From Elusimicrobiota bacterium (GTDB lineage Bacteria > Elusimicrobiota > Elusimicrobia > UBA1565 > UBA9628): 64,000 nt of DNA. The stretch lies in the NCBI GenBank assembly GCA_023249645.1, contig JAHFCF010000009.1, positions 27,772 to 91,771 of the forward strand. The letters are read 5' to 3'. Shown piece after piece: positions 25,032 to 35,909 of the stretch; within the stretch, counting starts at the first letter, position 1; each line of letters opens with the position of its first letter. The position numbers and the translations under genes were made by a program. The notes under the pieces were generated by a model, which worked only from the letters and a program-made list of their open reading frames with translations, did not search any database and was not told the origin of the DNA.

Positions 25032-26843
25032 ATGCTCCTCGCCCTCTGGATCTTCCTGGCGTCTTCCGCTCCGGCCGCAACCCTCATGCCCGAGCGCTCC
25101 ACAGCGACCATCAACATCGTCTGGCCGCCGGAAGGCCTCTCCATGCCCCTCGCCGAAGGCGAGTTCATCCTGGGCTCGGTCAAGCCCTCCTCGGCTCCCT
25201 TCCTCATCAACGGCGCCACCGTGCCCGTCCGCCGCAGCGGCGCGTTCTTGGCCTGGCTGCCCATCACACCGGGCACATTCACCTTCCATGGCAGTGTCGG
25301 CCTGGAGCCTCATGCCACGACCTTCGCGCGCTCCATCTTCGTCGTGCCGCCGCTGACCGCTCCGGCGACGGCACCGCTCACCATCGACCAGGATTCCATC
25401 TGGCCCGGCCAAGACACGGACTTGCGGCCCGGAGACTATCTGACCTTCAAGATGCGCGCCAGCCCCGGACGCAAGGCCAAATGCCGCCTCGGTTCACGGT
25501 CCTGGCAGGATCTGCGAGAGGCGCGCCCCGGCTTCTACGAAGCCCTACAGGCCATCGATCCGGGTGAGAATTCCGCACCGGCCTCTGTTGAATGCAAGAT
25601 CAAATCAGGCCCCAAGGCCTTCAGCCGCGCCAAAACCTCCATCGCCTCCGGCCCGCCTGCCGTCGCCGTCATCAAGAACCACGCCGTCGTGCGCACCGTG
25701 GCGGAAGGCTACATGGCCTTCCCGCTGCCCGGGACCAAACTTCCCATCGCCGGCCGCATGGGCGACGAACTCAAGGTCAGCCTGGGACCCCTGGACGGAC
25801 TCATCGACGCCAAGGACGCGGATATCCTGCCCTCCGGCGCTCCGCTGCCGCGGGCTACGGCAGGCACCATCCACACGACCACCCTGCCCCGCGCCACTCA
25901 GGTCCGCATCGCCTTGACGGAAAAAGCCCCATTCACCGTGGAAGAAGACGCCGCCTCCTCCTCGATCATCCTGCGCCTTTTCAACTGCGCCAGCCGCATC
26001 AACTGGATCATCTACGACCCCCATGACCGCTTCGTCAAGGAGATCCGCTGGAAGCAGGAAGCCTCCGGCGTCGTGGCCGTCACGATCAAGCTCAATGACC
26101 GCATGACCCTGTGGGGCTGGCAGACTTCCTATGAGGGAGGCTCGCTCGCACTCGAGCTGCGCCGGCCGCCGGCTCTGGCCGCGGCTCCCGCCTCTCCCTT
26201 GAAGGGCCTCACCGTGGTCGTGGATCCCGGACATATGCCCTCGGCTCCAGGCGCCGTCGGGCCCCTCGGGACCAAGGAGATGGACGCCAATCTCGCCATC
26301 GCCCAGGCCTTCTCCCGGGTCCTCTCCGAACGCGGGGCCATCCCGATCCTGACGAGGAGCGCGGATCAGGAAGTCGCCTTGAGCGATCGTCCGCATATCG
26401 CCATGGAAAAGAGCGGCGACATTTTTGTCAGCATCCACAACAACGCCCTCTCGGACGGCGAAAATCCTTTCGCCCAGCCCCGAGGGTTCTCGGTGTTCTA
26501 CTACCACCCGCACAGCCTGGCTCTAGCGCGCCAAGTCTACCGCTCCTATGAGAAGCGCATCCCTTTGCCCGGAGAGGATCTGCGCTACGGCAACCTTCTG
26601 GTCGCGCGCCTCTCGGCCATGCCCGCGATCCTCGTGGAAAACGCCTACATGATCATCCCCGACCAGGAAGAGAAGCTCAACGACCCGGCCTTCCGAGGGA
26701 TACTAGCCAGAGCCTTGGCCGATGGGATCTCCTCCTTTTTGGAAGAAGAACGCTCCAAGCAGCCCGCGGTCCAGGAAACACCCGTACAATCCCCCGCACA
26801 TCAATCTCCCCAAAACAAGAAGCGCCATCCGGCTAAGCCATGA
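25032..26843 (+). CDS. N-acetylmuramoyl-L-alanine amidase (amidase_3 family)
   Basis: A 603-residue exported zinc amidase that cuts the bond between N-acetylmuramic acid and L-alanine in peptidoglycan. The short signal peptide is MLLALWIFLASSAPAA. Residues about 290-380 look like an AMIN-type targeting domain. The catalytic domain spans about 395-580: VVVDPGHMP (zinc His), GTKEMDANLAIA (zinc Glu), IFVSIHNNAL (zinc His) and AILVENAYM (catalytic Glu). The N-terminal 290 residues are beta-rich and unassigned. The C-terminal tail is low-complexity Gln/Pro/Lys. It overlaps the DUF2079 gene by 4 bases. Confidence 0.92.
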   Translation: MLLALWIFLASSAPAATLMPERSTATINIVWPPEGLSMPLAEGEFILGSVKPSSAPFLINGATVPVRRSGAFLAWLPITPGTFTFHGSVGLEPHATTFARSIFVVPPLTAPATAPLTIDQDSIWPGQDTDLRPGDYLTFKMRASPGRKAKCRLGSRSWQDLREARPGFYEALQAIDPGENSAPASVECKIKSGPKAFSRAKTSIASGPPAVAVIKNHAVVRTVAEGYMAFPLPGTKLPIAGRMGDELKVSLGPLDGLIDAKDADILPSGAPLPRATAGTIHTTTLPRATQVRIALTEKAPFTVEEDAASSSIILRLFNCASRINWIIYDPHDRFVKEIRWKQEASGVVAVTIKLNDRMTLWGWQTSYEGGSLALELRRPPALAAAPASPLKGLTVVVDPGHMPSAPGAVGPLGTKEMDANLAIAQAFSRVLSERGAIPILTRSADQEVALSDRPHIAMEKSGDIFVSIHNNALSDGENPFAQPRGFSVFYYHPHSLALARQVYRSYEKRIPLPGEDLRYGNLLVARLSAMPAILVENAYMIIPDQEEKLNDPAFRGILARALADGISSFLEEERSKQPAVQETPVQSPAHQSPQNKKRHPAKP

Positions 26844-28696
26844 CGGCGGCGTCTAAAAAAAAGAAAGCTCCCGCGCTGGAGAAGCCCAGCACTCTTGTCC
26901 AAGTCTTCTGGCTCCCGGCAGCTGTCTTTATCTTCATCGCGGCCTACGTGATCATCGGCTCCACAAGCGCGCACAATTACCCGCAGCAGGCATTCTTCGT
27001 CCACAATGACGTCTTGAACGGCTTATCTCTGGGCTGCTTCATCCTGGCCGGACTCTTGACGCTCGTGCCGCCGCTCAGACGCACCCTCTCCCGGCATCTG
27101 GATAAATTTTCCGCTCTCCCTGCCAGCACGCACTGGATCGGAGTCGGCTTATGTTTCCTGGGAGTTTTCACCTGGTTGTCCTTCATTAAATTCTGCCAGT
27201 ACCGGGCCTACCTCCTGCCCATCGACACGGCCAACGACATCAACGCCGCCTACACCTTCCTGCATCACGGCGTCCTGGAATATCCGGTCTGGGGAGCCAA
27301 GATCCTCAGCATCCATTTCTCCCTCCTCATGGCGGTCTTTTCCCCCTTCTTATTGATCTATAACCATCCGCTCACCCTCCTCTTGATCCAGAATATCTTC
27401 ATCGCCTCTGTTCCATTCGCCATGTACTGCCTCATCTGGATGCTTACAGCCTCCTCCATGGCCGGCGCCGCGGGCATGATCCTCGTCTTGTCCATCCCCT
27501 ATCTCTATGAGCTTCTCACCTCCAACCTCAATGCCTTCAACGCCTCTCTCTGCTGTTTCCTGCCTTGGGCCATGGTCTTCTTCTATTTGAAAAGATGGTG
27601 GCTGGCGGCCCTCTTCATCGTCCTGATGATCTGCCAAAAAGAGCAGGTGCCGTTCATCTTCTTCGGCATGGGACTTTATGCCATCCATGCCTGGCAAGGC
27701 AGAACGCGTTGGAATTGGGCCGCCGGCGGCCTGATCTGCGCAGCCTCCATCGGCCTATGGGTCGCGGAAATGGCGCTCATCTCTCATTATCAAAAGCAGC
27801 CGGGGGCCTTGCCAGAGGCATCGACCTATTTCGCCATGTTCGCTCATCTAGCGCCGCGAGGGACCCCCGTGGACCGCATTTTCACCGAGATCATCGGTCA
27901 TCCGTTCCGGACCGCCGCCCTCACGTTGTCTTCCCAATACAGATTCTTTCCTCTGCTGAGAGTCCTTTTTTCCGTCGGATTTTTATGCCTCTTGGCGCCC
28001 CTGCAGATGCTGCCCTTTTGGACGACCATCCTTCCGCAGGTCTTGGCGACGCCGGGCAATCCCATCGGTTTTTTCGATCACAGCCCCATCACCTATTGGG
28101 ATTTCGGGCTGCATCATCCCTCCTATTTCTTCGGCCCCTTGGTCTGGGCCACGGCGCACGGCATCGCGGTCCTTCATAAAAAACTCTCCCCCGCCCGACG
28201 CCAAAGCTGGCTTCTGGTCGTCATCCTGTTCTTCAGCGGCTTCGGCTTCAAGTACGCCAACCGAACCTTGCTGCCCAATTGGAACCCGCAGTGGTTCGAT
28301 GCCGCGCCCCGCGTGATGAGCCGCATACCGCCTCAAGCCAGGCTCTGGACCCTGGAATATCTCGCCACGCCCTTATCCGCCAGGCGATGGCTGACCTGGA
28401 TCATGTGGGGACCGGATGACCCGACGGGCTGCAAGCGCCTCTTCAAGCCGGACTATGTCTTCTTCGACAAAGCGTTCGTGGTTTACGCCAAACCGCCCTA
28501 CCGCGACAAGATGCTGACCTTCTTCGCCCAGAACAAGTACGAGAAGATCGCCGACGACCACAATCTCATCCTGCTGAAGTCGCCCAATCCTTCCGCTGAG
28601 CCGGATGCCGATATCTCCGAGTGGATGCAGCTTCCAGCTCCTGACATGAAGCTGATCCAGGACTACGGCAGATATCTGTTGAGCGGCGGTTCATAA
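26840..28696 (+). CDS. DUF2079-family polytopic membrane protein
   Basis: A 618-residue membrane protein with about a dozen hydrophobic segments. The segment TANDINAAYTFLHHGVLEYPVWGAK followed by IHFSLLMAVFSPFLLIY matches the conserved DUF2079 region, a family related to GT-C glycosyltransferases, and ICQKEQVPFIFFGMG also fits. The N-terminal 20 residues are basic and cytoplasmic. Function is not established; transfer of a sugar or lipid-linked substrate is possible by fold. It is translationally coupled to the amidase upstream, which may hint at a cell-envelope role. Its 3' end overlaps the small ORF at 28663 on the other strand by 34 bases. Confidence 0.85.
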   Translation: MTAASKKKKAPALEKPSTLVQVFWLPAAVFIFIAAYVIIGSTSAHNYPQQAFFVHNDVLNGLSLGCFILAGLLTLVPPLRRTLSRHLDKFSALPASTHWIGVGLCFLGVFTWLSFIKFCQYRAYLLPIDTANDINAAYTFLHHGVLEYPVWGAKILSIHFSLLMAVFSPFLLIYNHPLTLLLIQNIFIASVPFAMYCLIWMLTASSMAGAAGMILVLSIPYLYELLTSNLNAFNASLCCFLPWAMVFFYLKRWWLAALFIVLMICQKEQVPFIFFGMGLYAIHAWQGRTRWNWAAGGLICAASIGLWVAEMALISHYQKQPGALPEASTYFAMFAHLAPRGTPVDRIFTEIIGHPFRTAALTLSSQYRFFPLLRVLFSVGFLCLLAPLQMLPFWTTILPQVLATPGNPIGFFDHSPITYWDFGLHHPSYFFGPLVWATAHGIAVLHKKLSPARRQSWLLVVILFFSGFGFKYANRTLLPNWNPQWFDAAPRVMSRIPPQARLWTLEYLATPLSARRWLTWIMWGPDDPTGCKRLFKPDYVFFDKAFVVYAKPPYRDKMLTFFAQNKYEKIADDHNLILLKSPNPSAEPDADISEWMQLPAPDMKLIQDYGRYLLSGGS

Positions 28697-28806
28697 AGCC
28701 CGCCCTTGTGCTTCTGCTTGCGCCAAGGCCTCTTGGTCTTGTCCGGAATGATCTTCGTGACCGGCTTGATCGGCCAGAATCGGCGCACCTTTACTTTTTT
28801 TCTCAC
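28663..28806 (-). CDS. Putative small basic protein coupled to uraA
   Basis: A 47-codon ORF starting with GTG at 28806, which overlaps the uraA stop by 4 bases (GTGA). The peptide is strongly basic (VRKKVKVRRFWPIKPVTKII, then several KxxK and RKQKHK groups) and ends in YEPPLNRYLP. The GTGA junction is the same kind of coupling as other genes here use. The last 34 bases overlap the 3' end of the DUF2079 gene antisense. It could bind nucleic acid, but that is a guess from charge. No family is recognised with certainty. Confidence 0.5.
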   Translation of the reverse strand: MRKKVKVRRFWPIKPVTKIIPDKTKRPWRKQKHKGGLYEPPLNRYLP

Positions 28807-30044
28807 AAAAGCCCGTTCAAGACCAGGGCCATGAGGGTGCCGACCGTGATGCCCGAGATGTTGACGCCGGCCACGCCCAGTCCCTTCAAGCCCAGGCCCG
28901 TGGCCACGATGACCGAGGAGCCGGCCACGATCAGGTTCTTGTGCTCCGAGAAATCCACCTGGGCGTCCACCCAGATCTTGACGCCCATGATGGCGATGAG
29001 GCCGTAGAGGACGATCGTGACTCCCCCCAAGACCGGCATGGGGATGGACTGGATGAGGGCGCCGAACTTGGGGCTGATGCCCAGGATGAGCGCGATGGAA
29101 GCCGCCATGACGAAGTTGTACACGCTGAAGACCTTGGTGATGGCCATGACGCCCATGTTCTCGGCGTAGGTCGTCTGGGGCGTGCCGCCTCCCATGGCGG
29201 AGACGAAGGTCGCCACGGCGTCTCCCATGTAGGCCCGCCCCAGATGCGGGCTTAAGTCGCGCTTCAAACACGAGGAGATGGCCGTGATGTGCCCCTTGTT
29301 CTCAGCCACGAGGACGATGAAGACCGGCGCGATGACGCCGATGGCCTGCCAGCTCCAACTAGGCGTCTGGAATGGCGGCAGGCCGATCCAGGCCGCGTTC
29401 TTGATGGCTGCCAAGGCCGCCGGGTCGAGCCTTCCCAAGACCGCGGTCAGCCCATAGCCAGCCACGACTCCGCTTAAGATGGGCAGGAGGCTTAAGAAAT
29501 TCCTGAAGAAGATGGAAACGGAGACCGCCGTCAGGAACGTGACCGCGGCGATGAGAAGCCGCACGGCATCGTCGCCCGTGCGCAGGGCGAAGTCGCTGTT
29601 CAAGCAATTTGCGACCGAGGAGGACGCCAGATTGAGGCCGATGATCGTCACCACGGTGCCTGTCACCAAGGGCGGCATGAGCTTATCCACCCAGCCGGAG
29701 CCCCACTTCATGGTCGCGGCGGCGGCGATGCCGTAGAGGACCGCGGCGCCCGCGATGCCGCACAGAGCGAAGGGGATGTTCTCAGGCCTGCCGCCCGTCA
29801 CGGCTAGGACCGGGCCGATGAAGGTGAAGCTCGAACCCAGGTAACTTGGGACATGGAAGCGGGTCAAAAAGAGGAAGATCAAGGTGCCGACGCCTGAGAA
29901 GAAAATGGCGGTCTGGGGATTGAAGCCCATGATGAGAGGCGCTAAGACCGTGGCCCCGAACATGGCCACCACATGCTGAAGGCCCATGGGCACCAGCTTG
30001 GCCCAGCCGATGCGTTCTTCGGGATAGATGATCCGTCGAGCCAT
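28803..30044 (-). CDS. uraA: Uracil permease (NCS2 family)
   Basis: A 413-residue NCS2 transporter that imports uracil (or a related base) with protons. About 14 hydrophobic segments are visible. Signature motifs are present: GLQHVVAMFGATVLAPL near the N-terminus, ENKGHITAISS, and GGGTPQTTYAENMGVMAITKV, the NCS2 signature. It begins one base after the nth stop, in the order MFS transporter-nth-uraA, so it is probably co-transcribed. Substrate is assigned by family resemblance to UraA rather than to the xanthine branch (TTYAENMG instead of NTFSQNVG). Confidence 0.92.
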   Translation of the reverse strand: MARRIIYPEERIGWAKLVPMGLQHVVAMFGATVLAPLIMGFNPQTAIFFSGVGTLIFLFLTRFHVPSYLGSSFTFIGPVLAVTGGRPENIPFALCGIAGAAVLYGIAAAATMKWGSGWVDKLMPPLVTGTVVTIIGLNLASSSVANCLNSDFALRTGDDAVRLLIAAVTFLTAVSVSIFFRNFLSLLPILSGVVAGYGLTAVLGRLDPAALAAIKNAAWIGLPPFQTPSWSWQAIGVIAPVFIVLVAENKGHITAISSCLKRDLSPHLGRAYMGDAVATFVSAMGGGTPQTTYAENMGVMAITKVFSVYNFVMAASIALILGISPKFGALIQSIPMPVLGGVTIVLYGLIAIMGVKIWVDAQVDFSEHKNLIVAGSSVIVATGLGLKGLGVAGVNISGITVGTLMALVLNGLL

Positions 30045-30045
30045 A

Positions 30046-30678
30046 TCAAACCCCCCGTTGGGGACAGACCTTATTCAAACTGCAGCCCGGGCAGTCGGGA
30101 TGGCGCGCAAAGCATACGCGGCGGCCGTGCCAGACCAGGCCGTGGCTGAACATGATCCAATCCTTCTTCGGCACGAGCTCCATCAGATCCCGCTCGACCT
30201 TCTCCGGATCGGTCTCATCGGTCAGTCCCATCCGGAAGGCGAGACGCTTGACGTGCGTGTCCACCACGACGCCCTCGGCCTTGCCGAAGGCTGAACCCAG
30301 GACCACATTGGCCGTCTTGCGCGCCACGCCGCGCAGCTCGAGCAGATCCTCCATGCGGTCGGGCACCCGGCCTTTGTGCTTGGCGACAAGGCAGGCAGCC
30401 ATCTCGCGGATGGACCTCGCCTTGGCCCGATAGAAACCCGTCGAGCGCACCAAGGCCTCCAGGTCCTCCCTCTTGGCTTTGGAAAAGTCAGCCGCTGTCT
30501 TATATTTTTTAAAAAGTTCTTTGGTCACGACATTGACGCGCTTGTCCGTGCACTGGGCGGAGAGGATCGTCGCGACCAGAAGCTCCAGGGGCGTTTTGAA
30601 ATCCAGCTCGCAGTGCGCGTCGGGATAGAGTCGGCGCAGACCCTTGAGGATCAGGCGGCTGCGCTCCAGGGCCTTCAT
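30046..30678 (-). CDS. nth: Endonuclease III
   Basis: A 210-residue base-excision-repair glycosylase/AP lyase for oxidised pyrimidines. The helix-hairpin-helix ELRGVARKTANVVLG contains the catalytic lysine (RKTAN), and VVVDTHVKRL carries the catalytic aspartate. The C-terminal 4Fe-4S site is CFARHPDCPGCSLNKVCP (C-x6-C-x2-C-x5-C). Length is normal. The start codon overlaps the MFS transporter stop by one base, and the stop is one base from uraA. Confidence 0.97.
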   Translation of the reverse strand: MKALERSRLILKGLRRLYPDAHCELDFKTPLELLVATILSAQCTDKRVNVVTKELFKKYKTAADFSKAKREDLEALVRSTGFYRAKARSIREMAACLVAKHKGRVPDRMEDLLELRGVARKTANVVLGSAFGKAEGVVVDTHVKRLAFRMGLTDETDPEKVERDLMELVPKKDWIMFSHGLVWHGRRVCFARHPDCPGCSLNKVCPQRGV

Positions 30679-32165
30679 CAGTCCTCCCGACCCTCCTCAT
30701 GGACGCGTATCCAGCGCTTGAAGACCAAAAGGCCGATGGGCGTGGCCAGGGCCATGAGCCCGACGATGAGCCACAGGGTGCCTGAGTCCCGAGGCCCCTG
30801 CGCCGGACAATAGGCCTGCAGGAGCGCGCCGGAGAGCCCGCCGGCGAAGAACTTCGCGACGAAATAGGGCAGCATGGACAGGGCCATGTATGAGGCTTCC
30901 TGCCCCTGGGGCGCGATGGCGGCGGGATATTCGTAGAGCCGCGGCGACCAGAAGGCCTCGCCGATGGAGTAGACAACGGCCATGAGCGCGATGGAGACAT
31001 AATAGGGATTGACCACGCCCTGCACCCCGAGCCAGCGATGCGCGAGGATCGCGCCGAACCAGCCATCGGCCAGAGGCTGGAAGACCGACGGCGAAAGCGC
31101 CAGAAGGAAGACCGAGGAAGTCGAGATCAAGCTGCCGATGACCACGGCTTTGTAGGCCGAGACCTTCTGGGTCAGAGCCCCAATCAAAGGCGCCAGGATC
31201 ACGATGAGCACCGGATTGATGACCAAGAACAGCCTGCCGACCGGCGCGCCCGGCCCCAGCTCGCGGATGGCGAACTTGGGGAAGGTGTAGTACATGTGGT
31301 AGATGATGAGCCGCACACCCACGACCAGGGTCAAGAAAAGGAGGAAGCGATAGAACGCCGGCTGGCTCCAAAGGCTCGAAAAGATGCGCGTCCAAGCCCG
31401 GAACGCGTCGCGGCACGCCAGGCCGATCCTTTTGAAGATGGGTTCGCCTAAGTACTTCGACTCCTCCGGCTTGATGGAAACCCCCTCATCAGTCACCTCC
31501 ACGCCCGGCCTCAGCCCGAAGTAGACGATGATCAAATTCGGGATGGTGCACAGACAGCCCAAGAGGATGATGACCTGATAGGTGCTCAAAGAGGCGCCCA
31601 TCAGAGAAAAATGGCCGTACTCACCCAAGGCCCCGCGCACTCGGTCGAAGGTCCAGCCTGCCACGGCAAAGCCCACGTTCATCATGGCGTAGTAGACGGA
31701 GAAAGCCATGGACCGCTGGCGCGTGGTGGAGAAGCGCTTGACCGCGGCGACCAGGACCGGGGTCTGCAGGGCCTCCCCCACGGCCAGGGGCAGAAGGCCG
31801 AGCAAAAGCGCGATGCCCAAGGACACGGAGACGGACATCACCCCGCGCGAGACGACGCAGAGGGCCAAGCCCAGGAGGAATGCCCGCCGGATGCCCACGG
31901 CGTCGGCCAACGAGCCCACCATGACCGTGCAGAGCGTCAGGACCGTCGACCATGTGGCGACGACAAAACCCGCTTTCACGTCGCTCAAGCCCATGTCCGA
32001 GGAGAGCCAGAGCACCAAGGTCGAGTTGACCAGGCCGTAGGCCACGATGGTCAGGATCTTGACGCCGAAAACGACCCACAGCTCGCGCACCGCGCCCTTC
32101 AAGACCAGGAATTTGCCGATGAAGGAGGAAAAAAGACCTTGTGGTTCGTCAGGCTGAAAACTCAT
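30678..32165 (-). CDS. MFS transporter
   Basis: A 495-residue major facilitator superfamily transporter with about twelve helices and a central loop (residues about 225-275). An MFS loop motif is seen in VGSLADAVGIRRAFLLG. The final half contains the segment GEAFWSPRLYEYPAAIAPQGQEASYMALS, resembling oligopeptide or drug transporters. Substrate unknown. I chose the ATG at 32165 because ACAAGGAGCG precedes it at good spacing; the frame opens 13 codons earlier at 32204 inside the palindrome. It is the first gene of the MFS-nth-uraA unit. A 38-base palindrome with two DnaA-box-like ends lies 17 bases upstream. Confidence 0.85.
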   Translation of the reverse strand: MSFQPDEPQGLFSSFIGKFLVLKGAVRELWVVFGVKILTIVAYGLVNSTLVLWLSSDMGLSDVKAGFVVATWSTVLTLCTVMVGSLADAVGIRRAFLLGLALCVVSRGVMSVSVSLGIALLLGLLPLAVGEALQTPVLVAAVKRFSTTRQRSMAFSVYYAMMNVGFAVAGWTFDRVRGALGEYGHFSLMGASLSTYQVIILLGCLCTIPNLIIVYFGLRPGVEVTDEGVSIKPEESKYLGEPIFKRIGLACRDAFRAWTRIFSSLWSQPAFYRFLLFLTLVVGVRLIIYHMYYTFPKFAIRELGPGAPVGRLFLVINPVLIVILAPLIGALTQKVSAYKAVVIGSLISTSSVFLLALSPSVFQPLADGWFGAILAHRWLGVQGVVNPYYVSIALMAVVYSIGEAFWSPRLYEYPAAIAPQGQEASYMALSMLPYFVAKFFAGGLSGALLQAYCPAQGPRDSGTLWLIVGLMALATPIGLLVFKRWIRVHEEGRED

Positions 32166-32181
32166 CGCGCTCCTTGTCGAG

Positions 32182-32219
32182 TTATCCACCAACTCGGTGC
32201 GCACCGAGTTTGTGGATAA
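32182..32219. promoter_or_regulatory. 38-base palindrome with two inverted DnaA-box-like ends
   Basis: Two 19-base arms with a single mismatch. The left arm starts TTATCCACC and the right arm, read on the other strand, starts TTATCCACA, a perfect DnaA-box consensus; the centre is CTCGGTGCGCACCGAG. On the minus strand TATAAA lies just before it and the AAGGAG of the MFS gene just after it, so it sits around the transcription start or in the 5' leader. It could be an operator, a DnaA-titration or regulation site, or an RNA hairpin. Confidence 0.6.
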
Positions 32220-32258
32220 GTTTTATAGCATTTTCAAACTTTCATTGCGTCAGTGCGC

Positions 32259-32477
32259 TCACACCGCCACTTCAACCTGAAGCACGCCGACAAATGCGTT
32301 CTGAATGATCCGCCCCTTTTCATTTTTCAGGCAAAGCCTGATCGCCTCTCTGAGACGTTTCTCCAGTGCGTTCAAGTTCCCAGCCTGGGTATGGCAACCC
32401 TTGAGATCCGGAACGATTCCCACATACCACCCGTCCTCGTCGTGTTCAATGATGGCGGGGAAATAATATTTCTTCAT
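32259..32477 (-). CDS. HicB-like antitoxin domain protein (orphan)
   Basis: A 72-residue protein with the HicB/UPF0150 fold pattern: YYFPAIIEHDEDGWYVGIVP followed by DLKGCHTQAGNLNALEKRLREAIRLCL. It is short and has no separate C-terminal DNA-binding domain, only a strand-like QNAFVGVLQVEVAV. In HicAB systems a 60-residue double-stranded-RNA-binding toxin lies beside it. I see no HicA-like ORF on either side, so it is an orphan or works with a distant partner. An alternative start lies three codons upstream at 32486. It is a single gene between the MFS operon and sdh. Confidence 0.75.
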   Translation of the reverse strand: MKKYYFPAIIEHDEDGWYVGIVPDLKGCHTQAGNLNALEKRLREAIRLCLKNEKGRIIQNAFVGVLQVEVAV

Positions 32478-32532
32478 GATGCTCATAGGTTAGCAGGGAT
32501 ATCAGGCGGGCGCAAGGGGGCGGCCTCTATCA

Positions 32533-32562
32533 TTGTATAAGCAAAACTTATATTGCTAAAAT
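32533..32562 (+). promoter_or_regulatory. Promoter of the sdhCAB operon
   Basis: TTGTAT (32533-32538), an 18-base spacer and TAAAAT (32557-32562) precede sdhC by 34 bases. In contrast to several other promoters here, there is a real leader with an AAGGAG ribosome-binding site before the ATG at 32597. Confidence 0.6.
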
Positions 32563-32596
32563 CCGGAACCGCGCTGCGCGGCAAGGAGATTTACTC

Positions 32597-33249
32597 ATGC
32601 GCTGGCTTTTCGATTTCCTCAATTCCTCCATCGGCAAGAAAGTCACGGTAGGCCTGGCGGGGCTGCTTTTGTGCGGCTTCCTGCTCACCCACCTGGCGGG
32701 CAACCTCATCCTCTTCGCCGGCCAGGCCAAATTCAACGCCTACGCCGAATTCCTCGAGAAGAACCCGCTGCTGCCGGCTCTCGAGATCGGTCTCGCGGCG
32801 CTCTTTCTCATCCACATCATCGTCACCCTCTACGCCCGATGGCAGAACTGGCAGGCCCGCCCCGTCAGCTACGAGATGACTGTCTCGAAGGGCGGCCGGA
32901 CCTGGGGCTCTCGCACCATGACCTACACCGCCTTCCTCCTTCTCGGCTTCATCATCCTCCACGTGGCCACGCTCAAATACGGACTGGCCACCTCCTTCAC
33001 GGAGGACGAAGTCTTCCAGCGCGTCATGACCTTCCTCAAAAGCCCCTGGATGGCCGGCTTCTACGTCCTGACCATGGCGGGCCTGGGCCTGCACTTAAGC
33101 CACGGCTTTGAGAGCGCCTTCCAGACCCTGGGAGTCAACCATCCCAAATACACGCCCGTCATCAAGGCCGCGGGAATCCTCTTCGCCGTCGCCGTCGCCG
33201 GGACCTTCGCGGTCATCCCCCTGTGGGCCTATTGGCAAGGAGGTCTCAA

Positions 33250-33253
<4 letters not shown>
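32597..33253 (+). CDS. sdhC: Succinate dehydrogenase cytochrome b558-type subunit
   Basis: A 218-residue membrane anchor with five helices, of the single-polypeptide diheme cytochrome b558 family found with Bacillus/Wolinella-type succinate:quinone reductases. Helix histidines likely to bind heme occur in [35 protein letters not shown] and [14 protein letters not shown]. This type usually reacts with menaquinone. An AAGGAG site lies 7 bases before the ATG. It overlaps sdhA by 4 bases. Confidence 0.93.
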
Positions 33254-35159
<1,906 letters not shown>

Positions 35160-35163
<4 letters not shown>

Positions 35164-35909
35164 ACCTCACTTTACGCGTCTGGCGCCAGAAAGGACCCAA
35201 GGAAAAGGGCCATTTCGAGACCTACCAGGTCCAGGATGTCACGCCGGAGATGTCCTTCTTCGAGGCCTTGGACAAGGTCAACGAGGAGCTCATCACCGCG
35301 GGCCGCGAGCCCATCGCCTTCGACCATGACTGCCGCGAGGGCATCTGCGGGACCTGCAGCCTCACGATCAACGGCCAGCCGCACGGCCCCGATGAGGCCG
35401 CCACCGGCTGCCAGCTCCACCTGCGCGCTTTTAAATCGGGGGACACCATCACCATCGAGCCCTTCCGCGCCCGGGCCTTCCCCGTGATCAAGGATCTCGT
35501 CATCGACCGCTCGGCCTTGGACCGCGTCATGACCGCCGGAGGCTTCGTCTCCGTCAACACCGGAAGCGCCGCGGAAGCCAACTCGATTTTGGTCCCCAAG
35601 GACAAGTCCGACGCAGCCATGGACGCGGCCGCCTGCATCGGCTGCGGGGCATGCGTCGCCGCCTGCCCCAACGCCTCGGCCATGCTCTTCGTCTCGGCCA
35701 AGGTCTCCCACTTCGCGCTTCTGCCGCAGGGCAAACCCGAGCGAGACCGCCGGGTCTTGGCCATGCAGAAACAGATGGACCTCGAAGGCTTCGGCAACTG
35801 CTCCAATGAATCCGAATGCGAGGCCGTCTGCCCCAAGGAGATCAAGGTCTGCAACATCGCCCGGATGAACCGGGAGTTCTTGCGGGCGATCTTCTGGTCG
35901 AAGGAGTGA
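35160..35909 (+). CDS. sdhB: Succinate dehydrogenase iron-sulfur subunit
   Basis: A 249-residue Fe-S subunit that carries electrons from SdhA to the membrane quinone site. The 2Fe-2S ferredoxin domain has [15 protein letters not shown] and a later CQLHLRA. The C-terminal domain has [15 protein letters not shown] and [20 protein letters not shown] for the 4Fe-4S and 3Fe-4S clusters. Length is normal for the family. It overlaps sdhA by 4 bases and the release-factor-like gene by 4 bases. Confidence 0.97.

Noticed and set aside
32182-32219. Replication origin suggested by two DnaA-box-like sequences
   Set aside because: Only two boxes are present, there is no AT-rich unwinding region, and no dnaA, dnaN or other origin-linked gene lies nearby. 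I kept it only as a regulatory site.
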